Source of the DNA: Streptococcus hyointestinalis
GTDB lineage: Bacteria; Bacillota; Bacilli; Lactobacillales; Streptococcaceae
Reading direction: 5' to 3'
Length of the DNA stretch: 64,000 bases
NCBI RefSeq assembly: GCF_900459405.1
Contig: NZ_UHFN01000007.1
Span: forward strand, 1,550,001-1,614,000
Below are positions 20,044 to 29,000 of the stretch, in pieces. Below the pieces are notes generated by a model. It saw only the letters and a program-made list of their open reading frames with translations. It did not search any database and was not told where the DNA came from. Position numbers and translations under genes: made by a program. How positions within the stretch are numbered: position 1 is the first letter of the stretch; every line of letters starts with the position of its first letter.

Positions 20044-21060
20044 ATGAAAGCTGTTGTTGTAAATCCAGATAGCACTGGTGTTGAGATTGTCGACCACGAA
20101 ATGCCTGAGATTGGCTATGGGGAAGCCTTGGTCAAGGTTGAGTATTGTGGGGTTTGCCATACAGATTTGCACGTTGCGCACGGTGATTTTGGGAAAGTAC
20201 CGGGGCGTATTTTAGGACACGAGGGGATCGGTATTGTCGAAAAACTTGGGGACGGGGTGACATCACTAAAAGTCGGCGACCGTGTGTCTATTGCGTGGTT
20301 TTTTGAGGGCTGTGGCTACTGCGAATACTGTACAACTGGACGTGAAACGCTCTGCCGTTCCGTTAAAAATGCCGGCTACAATGTCGACGGTGGTATGAGT
20401 GAGTATGCTGTTGTGACTGCCGACTATGCTGTCAAAGTCCCTGAAGGACTAGACCCAGCCCAAGCTTCTTCTATCACTTGTGCAGGTGTCACGACTTACA
20501 AGGCCATCAAAGAAGCTGGTGCAGCTCCTGGTCAATGGATAGCTGTCTATGGTGTCGGTGGACTTGGCAATCTAGCTGTACAATACGCTAAAAAAGTCTT
20601 CAATGCCCATGTCGTTGCTGTTGACATCAACCAAGATAAACTTGATTTAGCAAAAGAAGTCGGCGCTGACCTTATTGTCAACGGTCATGACATCGAAGAT
20701 GTCCCTGCCTATATCCAAGAAAAAACAGGCGGCTGTCACGGTGTTGTCGTCTCTGCTGTCTCTAAGGTCGCTTTCAACCAAGCTGTAGACAGCGTGCGTG
20801 CCGGTGGAACTGTCGTTGCCGTTGGTCTTCCTTCAGAGTATATGGAACTCAGCATTGTCAAGGCGGTGCTTGATGGTATCCGTATTGTGGGCTCCCTCGT
20901 TGGTACTCGTAAAGATCTAGAAGAAGCCTTTGCATTTGGTGCGCAAGGTCTAGTGGTTCCTATCGTTGAAAAAGTACCAGTAGACAGTGCTCCACAAGTC
21001 TTTGATGATATGGAACACGGGCGTATCCAAGGGCGTAAAGTACTTGATTTTAGCTTGTAA
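20044..21060 (+). CDS. adhP: Zinc-dependent alcohol dehydrogenase
   Basis: Medium-chain, NAD-dependent alcohol dehydrogenase, 338 residues. Catalytic zinc ligands are in [17 protein letters not shown] and [12 protein letters not shown]; the structural zinc site has the four cysteines of [16 protein letters not shown]. The Rossmann motif is [17 protein letters not shown] with D in [11 protein letters not shown]. It interconverts acetaldehyde or other small aldehydes and alcohols. An AAGGAGG ribosome site precedes the ATG. It is a single-gene unit, convergent with rodA and sharing a terminator. Confidence 0.93.
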   Translation: MKAVVVNPDSTGVEIVDHEMPEIGYGEALVKVEYCGVCHTDLHVAHGDFGKVPGRILGHEGIGIVEKLGDGVTSLKVGDRVSIAWFFEGCGYCEYCTTGRETLCRSVKNAGYNVDGGMSEYAVVTADYAVKVPEGLDPAQASSITCAGVTTYKAIKEAGAAPGQWIAVYGVGGLGNLAVQYAKKVFNAHVVAVDINQDKLDLAKEVGADLIVNGHDIEDVPAYIQEKTGGCHGVVVSAVSKVAFNQAVDSVRAGGTVVAVGLPSEYMELSIVKAVLDGIRIVGSLVGTRKDLEEAFAFGAQGLVVPIVEKVPVDSAPQVFDDMEHGRIQGRKVLDFSL

Positions 21061-21065
21061 GACAC

Positions 21066-21093
21066 AAAAAAGCTAGGTTTTCACCTAGCTTTT
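21066..21093. terminator. Bidirectional terminator between adhP and rodA
   Basis: AAAAAGCTAGGT-TTTC-ACCTAGCTTTT; T runs on both strands serve the two converging genes. Confidence 0.9.
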
Positions 21094-22285
21094 AATGTTT
21101 TCTTTGGTAATAATATTCGTTCAAGCGGTTTTGATTGCTCATGGAAAGTACCAAGCCGACACCTATCATATTGCTAATCAGTGAGCTTCCTCCTTTTGAG
21201 ATGAAAGGAAGTGGGATACCCGTCAGTGGCAAGATACCCAGCGCAGCCCCGATATTTTCAAAAATATGAAAGCTAATCATCATGATAAATCCAGTTGAGA
21301 TGAAAGTGTAAAACTGGTTGTTGGACTTTATGGTGATGAGAAGCATACGGTAAATCAAAAGCAGGTAGAGCAACAAGACAATACTACTTCCCAAAAAGCC
21401 AAAGTCCTCAGCAATGACAGTGAAAATCATATCACTCTCACGCACAGGAACCGCTAAATCTAGGACATTAAAGCCTTTTCCAAGCACGCCACCGCTACCA
21501 ATAGAAATCATGCCCTGTGTTTGCTGGTAGGCAATCCCTTCGGCATACTTAAAGGGGTCAAACCAAGCAGATAAGCGGTTAATCTGATAAGTGTCCATCC
21601 CCATCTTGTAGAGAAACTCTTTTCCTCCTGGGATGAGAAAAACAATCAAAAAACCAGCAACCACCACGACAACCGCCGCAATAATCGGAATCAAAATCCG
21701 ACTAGAAATACCAGAAAGCAAAACCACACCCGCCAAAATAGCCATAAAAACCATAGCTGTTCCCAAGTCTTTTTGCAAAGCCAGTAAAATCATAACAGGC
21801 AGAGTCACCAAGCCATAAAAGAGAAGAAATAGCCAGTCGTCTTTTAAACTATCTGAGGCCAGTAACTTGGGGCGCCACCAGACCGTCACCCTTGCAATCA
21901 CCAAGATATAGGAGATTTTCATGAACTCTGAGGGCTGAAACAAAGGCGTATTGGCAATGGTCACCCAGTTTTTTGCACCAGTTGAAGCCACTAAAGCTGG
22001 ACTATAGAAAATCAAGGGAAGCACCATCAATAACAGCCCTAGTACATAGAGATACGGTGTTGCTTTCCACAAAAAAGAGGTCTTGAACATCATGACCAGA
22101 TAAGCTAGACCACAACCAAGCAAAATCCAAACGACTTGCTGCGCCATCACGGATATCACTGTCTTTGGGTAATCATTAGCTGTTGAGATATAGATGACAA
22201 CCAAGCCAATTAAAATCAAAAAAAAGACTGGCATCAACAGACCGTAATCAATATTTTGCTTAAAAAATTGCTTGTGTTTTTTCAT
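21092..22285 (-). CDS. rodA: SEDS peptidoglycan polymerase RodA/FtsW family
   Basis: Integral membrane glycosyltransferase of the SEDS family, 397 residues, about ten transmembrane segments. It polymerises lipid II during wall elongation. The signatures are QPSEFMKISYILVIAR, LQKDLGTAMVFMAI, the long extracellular loop with YQTQGMISIGSGGVLGKG, ESDMIFTVIAEDFGFLG, and LPLTGIPLPFISKGGSSL near the C-terminus. RodA is preferred over FtsW by the sequence start and by synteny with gyrB in streptococci, but the split is not certain from sequence alone. AGAGAGGAAAAC ribosome site before the ATG. Confidence 0.9.
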   Translation of the reverse strand: MKKHKQFFKQNIDYGLLMPVFFLILIGLVVIYISTANDYPKTVISVMAQQVVWILLGCGLAYLVMMFKTSFLWKATPYLYVLGLLLMVLPLIFYSPALVASTGAKNWVTIANTPLFQPSEFMKISYILVIARVTVWWRPKLLASDSLKDDWLFLLFYGLVTLPVMILLALQKDLGTAMVFMAILAGVVLLSGISSRILIPIIAAVVVVVAGFLIVFLIPGGKEFLYKMGMDTYQINRLSAWFDPFKYAEGIAYQQTQGMISIGSGGVLGKGFNVLDLAVPVRESDMIFTVIAEDFGFLGSSIVLLLYLLLIYRMLLITIKSNNQFYTFISTGFIMMISFHIFENIGAALGILPLTGIPLPFISKGGSSLISNMIGVGLVLSMSNQNRLNEYYYQRKH

Positions 22286-22314
22286 TGTTTTCCTCTCTAA
22301 GTCTTCAAGTAAAT

Positions 22315-22323
22315 ATTATACCA
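22315..22323 (-). promoter_or_regulatory. Extended -10 promoter of rodA
   Basis: Minus-strand TGGTATAAT 30 bp upstream of the rodA ATG; the -35 is weak. Confidence 0.5.
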
Positions 22324-22414
22324 CTATTTCAAAAAATCTTGAAAAAATTTTTAGCTTTTCTTACAAAAAAATCAGCCCTATTAGATTACCATTTGAAACT
22401 TACGCAAACACTAA

Positions 22415-22436
22415 AAGCAGCTAAAAATAGCTGCTT
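22415..22436 (-). terminator. Terminator downstream of the galE-linked small gene
   Basis: AAGCAGCTA-AAAA-TAGCTGCTT, followed on the minus strand by TTTTAGTGTTT. It closes the decayed galE-small gene unit. Confidence 0.8.
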
Positions 22437-22440
22437 CATG

Positions 22441-22769
22441 CTAAAACAATTTTTTTGTTAACATCGCCTTAATTTTACGACACACTCTGTCCTTGGTGTC
22501 CGTGGCTTGAGGATACAATTTTTCATCATTGTTTGTATCATTACTATACAATTCTTCTGAATCTCCAGTCCTTTTCTTCGACTCATTTTTTCTCTTATCA
22601 CTGAAATCTTTGCAATTCAATGACGTTTCGTCACCTGATTTATAGATAAAACTATCTACACCTAACCCTACAATTTTTTATCTAGGTATAGCTCAGGATT
22701 AGTTTTTATATCTTCAAGAAGATCATTATCAATTATCCCTTTAAAAATTTGATAAATTTTCTCATTCAT
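22441..22769 (-). pseudogene. Small unknown gene downstream of galE, broken by a -1 frameshift in an A6 run
   Basis: From the ATG at 22769 the frame reads MNEKIYQIFKGIIDNDLLED and reaches a stop after 33 codons (…LDKKL). Adding one A to the A6 run just before that point would restore a continuous frame of roughly 110 codons, continuing IVGLGVDSFIYKSGDET and ending CRKIKAMLTKKLF, stop at 22441. The extension is highly charged (K, D, E, N). The gene begins 21 bp after the galE stop and shares its terminator. I do not recognise the protein. Either a decayed gene, a slippage switch, or a real 33-residue peptide. Confidence 0.6.
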
Positions 22770-22789
22770 TATTCACATTCCTTTTCCAG

Positions 22790-22928
22790 TTATTTATTGT
22801 ATCCTTTAGGATATTTCTGTTGCCAATTCCAACTATCTCTACACATTTCTTCCAATGAATATTTTGGTTCCCAATTTAAAATTTCCTTTGCCTTGGTGAT
22901 GTCAGCATATGATATTGGAATATCTCCT
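22790..22928 (-). pseudogene. galE: galE 3' fragment (UDP-glucose 4-epimerase C-terminus)
   Basis: Minus-strand translation is GDIPISYADITKAKEILNW followed by EPKYSLEEMCRDSWNWQQKY and PKGYNK-stop, the standard C-terminus of streptococcal GalE. It is cut at 22928 by the IS110 element. Its reading frame continues in the fragment 24449-24498 on the other side (…ELPKENADRRK then GDIPIS). The rest of galE, about 270 residues, is absent from the window. Confidence 0.9.
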
Positions 22929-22940
22929 TATATTATATTT

Positions 22941-23140
22941 AGTGCAGTTAGCTACTGCCAAAGCCCAAGTGTTATACTTGGAAAAAGCCACTGTGGATTA
23001 GTTTCTACCCTCCAATCGCTTTGACGATTTCGGAAAGGCTCTAACCATAGCTTTTTGTTTCAATTGGTAATGAGTTTGATAACGCAGCGACGTTTTATCT
23101 CGTGTAAGGTAACAAGACAAAAAGTTCGTGGATAACCAAG
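22941..23140 (+). ncRNA. Putative IS110 bridge RNA
   Basis: Start inferred 7 nt after the TATATT (22929-22934) that becomes a -10 in the circular junction; end approximate. Order of structures: 5' hairpin GCAGT/ACTGC (22944-22958); hairpin CCAAGT/ACTTGG (22965-22981); a long stem-loop 22982-23056 closed by AAAAAGC/GCTTTTT and TGGATTAG/CTAACCA with an internal loop and apical CCAATCG/CGATT stem; a second stem-loop closed by TTGGT/ACCAA (23064-23139) with apical ACG/CGT. The two internal loops carry GGAAAG (23032-23037) and GTGTAAG (23102-23108), which can pair with the target and donor DNA respectively. Found by eye, not folded. Confidence 0.7.
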
Positions 23141-23172
23141 TGCGCTTGAATAACCTATATGGAGGTACACAT

Positions 23173-24318
23173 ATGATTTTCGTTGGCATTGATGTCGCTA
23201 AAAACAAACACGATGTAGCTGTCTTAAACGACAAAGGAAAACTTATTCTTAAACCACTCACTTTCTCAAATACTAGAGCTGGTTTTAACTTGTTCATAAA
23301 TACCCTCAGTCAGTTAAAACAAGACTATCTCATCGCACTTGAAGATACAGGACATTATGCCTTTAATCTTTTAGATTTTCTTCATGAACATGGAGCAACT
23401 GTCTATACCTACAACCCTCTACTCATCAAGGAATTCGCCAAGTCATTATCACTTCGTAAAACCAAGACAGACAAGAAGGACGCCCGTACCATTGCCCTTA
23501 AGCTACTATCCGACCCTAATCGGGAACAGTTTCGTCATGATAATAGAAAAGAAGAACTGAAAATTCTAACGAGACACATTCACCGTCTCAAGAAGAAGCA
23601 GTCTGATTGGAAAGTACAATACACTCGGTGTTTGGACATCATCTTCCCTGAGATAGATAAAATCATTGGAAAGCATTCTGACTACGCCTATGAACTCCTA
23701 TCACACTATCCCAGCCCTCAGAAAATGAGTGAGGCTGGATTTGAGAAGCTTCTAGAAATCAAACGATTAACAATGCCAAAAATACAAGATATTCTCAAGG
23801 TCGCTCCAAACTCTATCGGAACAACTTCAGAAGCTCGGGAGTTCGAACTCATCGAAATCATTGAAAATATCAAGCATTACAAAAGACTCATCTCTAAAGC
23901 TGAAAACAAAGTCGATGAGCTGATGGCTGAGTTCACCTCGGTCATCACAACTGTGGCTGGAATTGGAAATCGTCTTGGATCTATCATTTTAGCGGAAATT
24001 AGGAATATCCATACCTTTGACAAACCAGCCCAACTTCAAGCTTTTGCAGGGTTAGAACCATCTATCTACCAATCTGGACAACTAGATACTCAAGGTAAAA
24101 TGGTCAAGCGTGGGTCTCCACATCTTCGATGGGCTTTAATACAAGCTTTAAAATCAGTGGCTCGCTTTTCCCCTGCTTTTAAAGCTTACCTAAGAATCAA
24201 GTTAGACCAAGGAAAACATTATAACGTCGCTGTTGCCCATGTCGCTAAAAAGCTGGTACGAGTATTGTTCCATCTTCTCAAGAACAATACTCCCTTTGAT
24301 GAAAGCAAGGTGAGATAA
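23173..24318 (+). CDS. IS110-family transposase (bridge-RNA-guided recombinase)
   Basis: 381-residue recombinase. N-terminal RuvC-like DEDD domain: FVGIDVAKNKHDVA (D), ALEDTGHYAFNL (E), TKTDKKDARTIA (two D). Central coiled-coil (about 135-240). C-terminal Tnp domain: VAGIGNRLGSIILAEI, FAGLEPSIYQSGQ (probable catalytic serine) and KRGSPHLRWALIQALKSV. The start at 23173 is chosen over an upstream in-frame start because GGAGG (23161-23165) lies 7 nt before it. Complete, no frameshift. Confidence 0.93.
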   Translation: MIFVGIDVAKNKHDVAVLNDKGKLILKPLTFSNTRAGFNLFINTLSQLKQDYLIALEDTGHYAFNLLDFLHEHGATVYTYNPLLIKEFAKSLSLRKTKTDKKDARTIALKLLSDPNREQFRHDNRKEELKILTRHIHRLKKKQSDWKVQYTRCLDIIFPEIDKIIGKHSDYAYELLSHYPSPQKMSEAGFEKLLEIKRLTMPKIQDILKVAPNSIGTTSEAREFELIEIIENIKHYKRLISKAENKVDELMAEFTSVITTVAGIGNRLGSIILAEIRNIHTFDKPAQLQAFAGLEPSIYQSGQLDTQGKMVKRGSPHLRWALIQALKSVARFSPAFKAYLRIKLDQGKHYNVAVAHVAKKLVRVLFHLLKNNTPFDESKVR

Positions 24319-24427
24319 ATACTTAAAACACAATACTTATCCTTGAAAAAATTTCAGTTATTTCAAGGTGTTTTCGTCGTACTCTCAAATAAGAAAATCG
24401 AAACAAAAATAAATTTAAAGTAAACTA

Positions 24428-24450
24428 TTGACTTTTCTTATAGTTTGTCT
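24428..24450 (+). promoter_or_regulatory. IS110 right-end half promoter (-35) and core
   Basis: TTGACT at 24428-24433 followed by exactly 17 nt up to and including the core CT. The element's left end starts with TATATT directly after the core, so the circular form would have TTGACT-17-TATATT. Confidence 0.75.
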
Positions 24451-24498
24451 TTCCTTCTATCTGCATTTTCTTTAGGTAACTCTGAACCAAGAATATTT
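24449..24498 (-). pseudogene. galE: galE internal fragment between IS110 and IS30 copy 2
   Basis: Minus strand encodes NILGSELPKENADRRK, the segment directly preceding GDIPIS of GalE. It is bounded on the left by the IS110 core and on the right by the IS30 end at 24499. The upstream part of galE is missing, so IS30 copy 2 marks a deletion or rearrangement. Confidence 0.8.
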
Positions 24499-25662
24499 CC
24501 CCACTTGTCAAGTCAAGTGCAACAAGTTCATTGATAACTAGAGTTCCAGAGGTTAAGCTGTTTGGGCTAGCCCAAACAAAATATTTACGGTTTTATACTT
24601 GTGAAGTCGTCTAGGTCTGTCATTGATAGCAGAGACGTAGTGATTGAGTTCTTCTGTCGTTAGTGAGTTAAGAGAGACACCTTTTGGGAGAAACTCTCTC
24701 AAGAGACCATTGAAATTTTCATTTGTTCCTCTTTCATGAGAAGCATAAGGATGGGCAAAATAGACTTCCACACCTTTTAAGTCTGACAAGCTACTGAACT
24801 CTGAGCCATTGTCCGATGTGATGGAGCGAATAGGGTACTGCGATAGTAAGCTCTTAACAGCCCTATTGATGGTTTCTGCTTGTTTATTAGCCAATTTTAC
24901 AGCGATGGCAAATCGTGTTTGACGCTCTACTAAGGTCAAAATAACAGCTTCACCTTTGGTTTTCTTGCCAAGAACCAAATCAATCTCCCAATGCCCAAAT
25001 TCAGAACGGTCATTGATACACTCTGGACGTTCTTCAATGGATTTTCCTAAGATTTTCGTCGTGGCCTTAGGCCTTACTTTAGACCGTTTTCGGATGCTCA
25101 CCATCTTAGGTAAATCAATCGGTTTAACCCTCAACAGTCCGTCTTTGATGTAACGATACACTGTCTTGGTGGAAGGGATAACTTCCAGTGGATGTTTTTC
25201 TCGGTAAATTTGAACAAAGCTATCAACACTGTGACAACAAGGTTTCGTTTTCAGGGCTTTCTCAAGTTCCTTGAAGAATGTCTGGGAGCAGTATGATAGT
25301 TTATGATAGGCACTTTTTCGACGATTGATTTCATAAACACGTTGACCACTATCTGGAAAGTAAACCGTTGAGTAGATTCGTTTCCCGTTCTTATCTTGAA
25401 CCTGAGAAACACTTCCTCGTTTGATTTCCCGACTGATGGTTGAGCGATGACGCCCAAGCAGACGAGCAATCTCAGAGGGGGTCTTGCCCATCTTGAGATA
25501 GGCGCTGATTTCTCCGCGTTCAGAGGCTGAAAGGTGTGAGTATAACGATTTTTTGGTAGAATGATTAGTGGACATGTTTATCTGCTTTCTATACTGAGTT
25601 GGGGAATTCTAGTATATCAGACGAGCATGTCTTTTTTGTTGCACCTCATTTTACAACACGGG
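24499..25662 (-). mobile_element. IS30-family insertion sequence, copy 2 (1164 bp)
   Basis: Same termini and length as copy 1. Unlike copies 1 and 3 it has no matching direct repeat outside its ends. Instead ACCAAGAATATTT (24486-24498) on the left and AAATATTCTTGGT about 26 bp outside the right end are inverted copies. One side therefore probably arose by deletion or inversion. Confidence 0.9.
24553..25575 (-). CDS. IS30-family transposase (copy 2, intact)
   Basis: 340 residues, the same domain layout as copy 1 (HTH, then D-D-E in HWEIDLVLGKK, SDNGSEF, NENFNG). It differs at a few positions (for example NDRSEF for TNRSEF and CCHSVDSFVQI for RCHSVDSFVQT), so it is not a very recent duplicate of copy 1. 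Confidence 0.93.
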   Translation of the reverse strand: MSTNHSTKKSLYSHLSASERGEISAYLKMGKTPSEIARLLGRHRSTISREIKRGSVSQVQDKNGKRIYSTVYFPDSGQRVYEINRRKSAYHKLSYCSQTFFKELEKALKTKPCCHSVDSFVQIYREKHPLEVIPSTKTVYRYIKDGLLRVKPIDLPKMVSIRKRSKVRPKATTKILGKSIEERPECINDRSEFGHWEIDLVLGKKTKGEAVILTLVERQTRFAIAVKLANKQAETINRAVKSLLSQYPIRSITSDNGSEFSSLSDLKGVEVYFAHPYASHERGTNENFNGLLREFLPKGVSLNSLTTEELNHYVSAINDRPRRLHKYKTVNILFGLAQTA

Positions 25663-25875
25663 CATTACATATTTTACTGGATTTTTCAAATATTCTTGGT
25701 AGTTTATATTAAATACAGCATTTGAATTTTTTTCAAATGTACTGATGGTTATGATATTATCATCTTTACCAATGAGAGAGATAAACTCTAGTATAGGCAT
25801 TGGATAAAATATCCGTGAATTATTAGCAGCATAATTTTTTAAGTGAAAGGTTGACCAAAAATTGACCAAAAACAA
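25663..25875 (-). pseudogene. Truncated unknown reading frame abutting IS30 copy 2
   Basis: About 70 codons on the minus strand (FLVNFWSTFHLKNYAANNS to NINYQEYLKNPVKYVM) run into the IS30 end, so the 3' part is lost. No ribosome site is seen. I do not recognise it. Next to its 5' end is a tandem TTGACCAAAAA repeat (25849-25870). Bases 25876-25951 show no gene. Confidence 0.35.
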
Positions 25876-25951
25876 AAGAAAACCGATTAAATCAAGGTTT
25901 CTTTCCTATATTTTTAACCACTACAGTTGACAAAGAGCCAAATTTAACAAA

Positions 25952-25980
25952 GACCCTCAAGATATGAAATCTCGAGGGTC
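25952..25980 (-). terminator. Terminator downstream of the surface protein
   Basis: GACCCTC-A-AGAT … ATCT-C-GAGGGTC followed on the minus strand by TTTGTTAAATTT. A second stem, GAAGACTAGT/ACTGGTCTTC, overlaps the adhesin stop codon at about 26001-26032. Confidence 0.8.
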
Positions 25981-26020
25981 AGGCATGTTAACAAGCCCGT
26001 AGAAGACTAGTCATTATGTA

Positions 26021-29000
26021 CTACTGGTCTTCTTCTTTTTTCTTCTTCACCAAACCAAAGAGTCCTGCTAGACCTGTAGCGAGAGAAAGTACTCCATATA
26101 AAGGACTAGTACTGGCTTCACCAGTATTTGGCAACTGTGATGTACCTACTTTTGGTGTAACAGTCGGTGGAGTTGGTAGGGTCTGCTCAACTGGGGTGCC
26201 TGGGTTCGGATCTGTCGGTTCTGTTGGTTCCGTCGGTTCCGTTGGTTCTGTTGGATCTGTTGGATCTGTTGGATCGGTCGGTTCAGTTGGGTCTGTCGGT
26301 TCTGTTGGATCGGTCGGTTCCGTTGGGTCCGTCGGTTCGGTCGGTTCGGTCGGTTCAGTCGGTTCTGTTGGATCGGTCGGTTCCGTTGGGTCTGTTGGAT
26401 CGGTTGGATCGGTTGGATCTGTCGGATCTGTTGGATCCGTCGGTTTCGTTGGTTCTGTTGGATCGGTTGGAGCGGTTGGATCTGTCGGTTCTGTTGGATC
26501 CGTCGGTTTCGTTGGGTCCGTCGGTTCCGTTGGGTCCGTTGGGTCCGTTGGGTCCGTTGGGTCCGTCGGTTCTGTTGGTTCGGTCGGTTCCGTTGGGTCC
26601 GTCGGTTCGGTCGGTTCGGTCGGTCCCTCTGGCACTTCCGCATAGACATAGGTTACGACGTGGTCACCTGTGACTTTACCGTTCTCAGCTGCTGAGTCAG
26701 CTTTCACTGCAACAAGTTGGTAAGTCTTATCGCCTTTTTGCAAGGTTTCAGGTTTCTCATCTTTGTCCTCTTCTGTTGTGTCATAGGAGAGGTCTTTAGT
26801 TTCCGTTGACTCTACTGGGTCACCAACATAGACTTTTTCACCGTTGTACACATAGTACTTCTTAGTTGTAGTCTTGGTGCTAATAACAGTTGAAGCGGTG
26901 TCTTCCTTGTCGTCGCGTAATGGAGTACCATCTGTAGTTTCGTACTTAATCGTTACGGAACCGTTAGTTGGTACTGTTGTGACTTCTTCCTTGATTTCCG
27001 CATAGACATAGGTTACGACGTGGTCGCCTGTGACTTTACCGTTTTCATCTGCTGAGCCAGCTTTCACTGCAACAAGTTGGTAAGTTTTGCCATCTTTTTC
27101 TAGGGTAGATGGTTTCTCATCTTTGTCCGCTTCTGTTGTGTTATAGAAGAGATCTACAGTTTCTGTTGACTCTACTGGGTCACCAACATAGACTTTTTCA
27201 CCGTTGTACTCATAGTACTTCTTAGTGGTAGTCTTGGTGCTAATAACAATTGAAGCGGTGTCTTCCTTGTCGTCGCGTAATGGAGTACCATCTGTAGATT
27301 CGTACTTAATCGTTACGGAACCGTTAGTTGGTTCAGTTGTGACTTCTTCCTTGATTTCCGCATAGTAGTAATTTACAACTGTATCCTTGGTCAAGTTCCC
27401 GCGGATACCTGTTCCGTCTGTGAAGGTTGTCGCTGCCTCTACCAAGTGGTAGGTCTTGCCACCTGACTCAAGTGTGGTTGGGCGTTCTTCTTTACCATTC
27501 TTGGTTTCAGTTGTATCATAAGACACCGCTGGATCAACTGGATTGATTACTACAGCCGGATCACCTACTGGCACACGCTCATTATTGGCATCTAGATAAT
27601 AGGTGTTGGTTGTTACCGTCTCCGAAATCTTAGTAGCTGGAGTATCTTCATAGCTTGGTTGAAGAGGTGTGCTTGTACCCAAGATATAGTAATTTACAGT
27701 TACCTTGGCTTTGTTCTCTGTAGGGATTATTTCAGTTTGTTCTGGTGCATAGACATAGGTTACGACTGTATCACCTGCTGGCAAGGTTCCATTCTCTGGA
27801 GTTTTGTCCTTAGTCTTGATGAGGTGATACGTAGTACCTGACTCATCTGTAAGAGTAGCTGGTTTTTCGTTTACACCACCCGTTGCTGATTTGTCTTCAC
27901 GAGTATCGTATGTCGCATCAGTTTTTGTTGTTGTGCCACGAACTGGTTGCTCATCTAGGTAAACTTTTTTGCCATCTTTTAGGTAATAACGGCGTGTCGT
28001 TGGAGTGCTTGAGACAAGGACGTTTTCACTATCCTTATAGGCTGGTTCCAAGGTTGTGCCACTTTCTGTCTCATATTTGACTGTGACGTTCCCTTTTTCT
28101 TCGATTACACCTTCCTCTACTTGCTCTTCCGCATAGTAGTAAGTAACTTTTGTCTCACCTGCTGGAAGTGTGCCGTTTTCTGTACCATTTACACGAACTT
28201 TGTGGTAAGTCTTCCCACCAATTGTCAAGACATCTGGTGCTTCGTCCTTAGTCACTTCATAGATCGCATTTGTTAGCGTTACAACAGGTTCGCTGGTATT
28301 GGTTACCTGCTCCTTACCATTTGCATCCACGTAGTAGGTTTCAGTAACGGTTGAAGTCGATACCAATTGATCCGTTGTGTCGTTGAAGTCAGCCTGAAGT
28401 TTTTCGCCTTCTGGTTTTTCAGGTGTTTCACTGCCCTCCAACTTGTACTCCACAATGACACTACCATTTGATGGGGTTGATACTTCACGTGTCTGTTCTG
28501 GTGCATAGACATAGGTTACGACTGTATCACCTGCTGGCAAGGTTCCATTCTCTGGAGTTTTGTCCTTAGTCTTGATGAGGTGATACGTAGTACCTGTTTC
28601 ATCTGTAAGAGTAGCTGGTTTTTCGTTTACTCCACCCGTTGCTGATTTGTCTTCACGAGTATCGTATGTCGCATCAGTTTTTGTTGTTGTGCCACGAACT
28701 GGTTGCTCATCTAAGTAAACTTTTTTGCCATCTTTTAGGTAATAACGTCTTGTCGTTGGAGTACTTGAGACAAGGACATTTTCACTATCCTTATAGTCTG
28801 GTTTCAAGGGTGCGCCACCTTCTGTCTCATATTTGACTGTGACGTTCCCTTTTTCTTCGATTACACCTTCCTCTACTTGCTCTTCCGCATAGTAGTAAGT
28901 AACTTTTGTCTCACCTGCTGGAAGTGTGCCGTTTTCTGTGCCGTTTACACGAACTTTATGGTAAGTCTTCCCACCAATTGTCAAGACATCTGGTGCTTCG

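Larger units (their letters stand above)
22929..24450 (+). mobile_element. IS110-family insertion sequence with bridge-RNA-type 5' end
   Basis: The interrupted galE frame fixes the ends: left flank …TATCTC-CT and right flank CT-TTCCTTCT share the core CT (22927-22928 and 24449-24450), and the rebuilt site TATCTC-CT-TTCCTTCT keeps the GalE frame. The element is 1522 bp counting one core. It has no terminal inverted repeats, a 244-bp 5' noncoding end, the recombinase gene, and a 130-bp 3' end. These are hallmarks of the IS110 group, which encode a guide RNA in the 5' end. Joining right to left end forms a promoter (see findings). Confidence 0.92.

Noticed and set aside
26213..26630. Regular repeats that might suggest a CRISPR array
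   Set aside because: The period is 9 bp with no unique spacers, and it lies within a coding frame.
26016..26673. Long open frames opposite the adhesin reading V-G-S-V-G-S or L-D-R-S-V-like repeats
   Set aside because: They are produced by the 9-bp PT repeat read on the other strand or frame; no ribosome site and no sense apart from the repeat.
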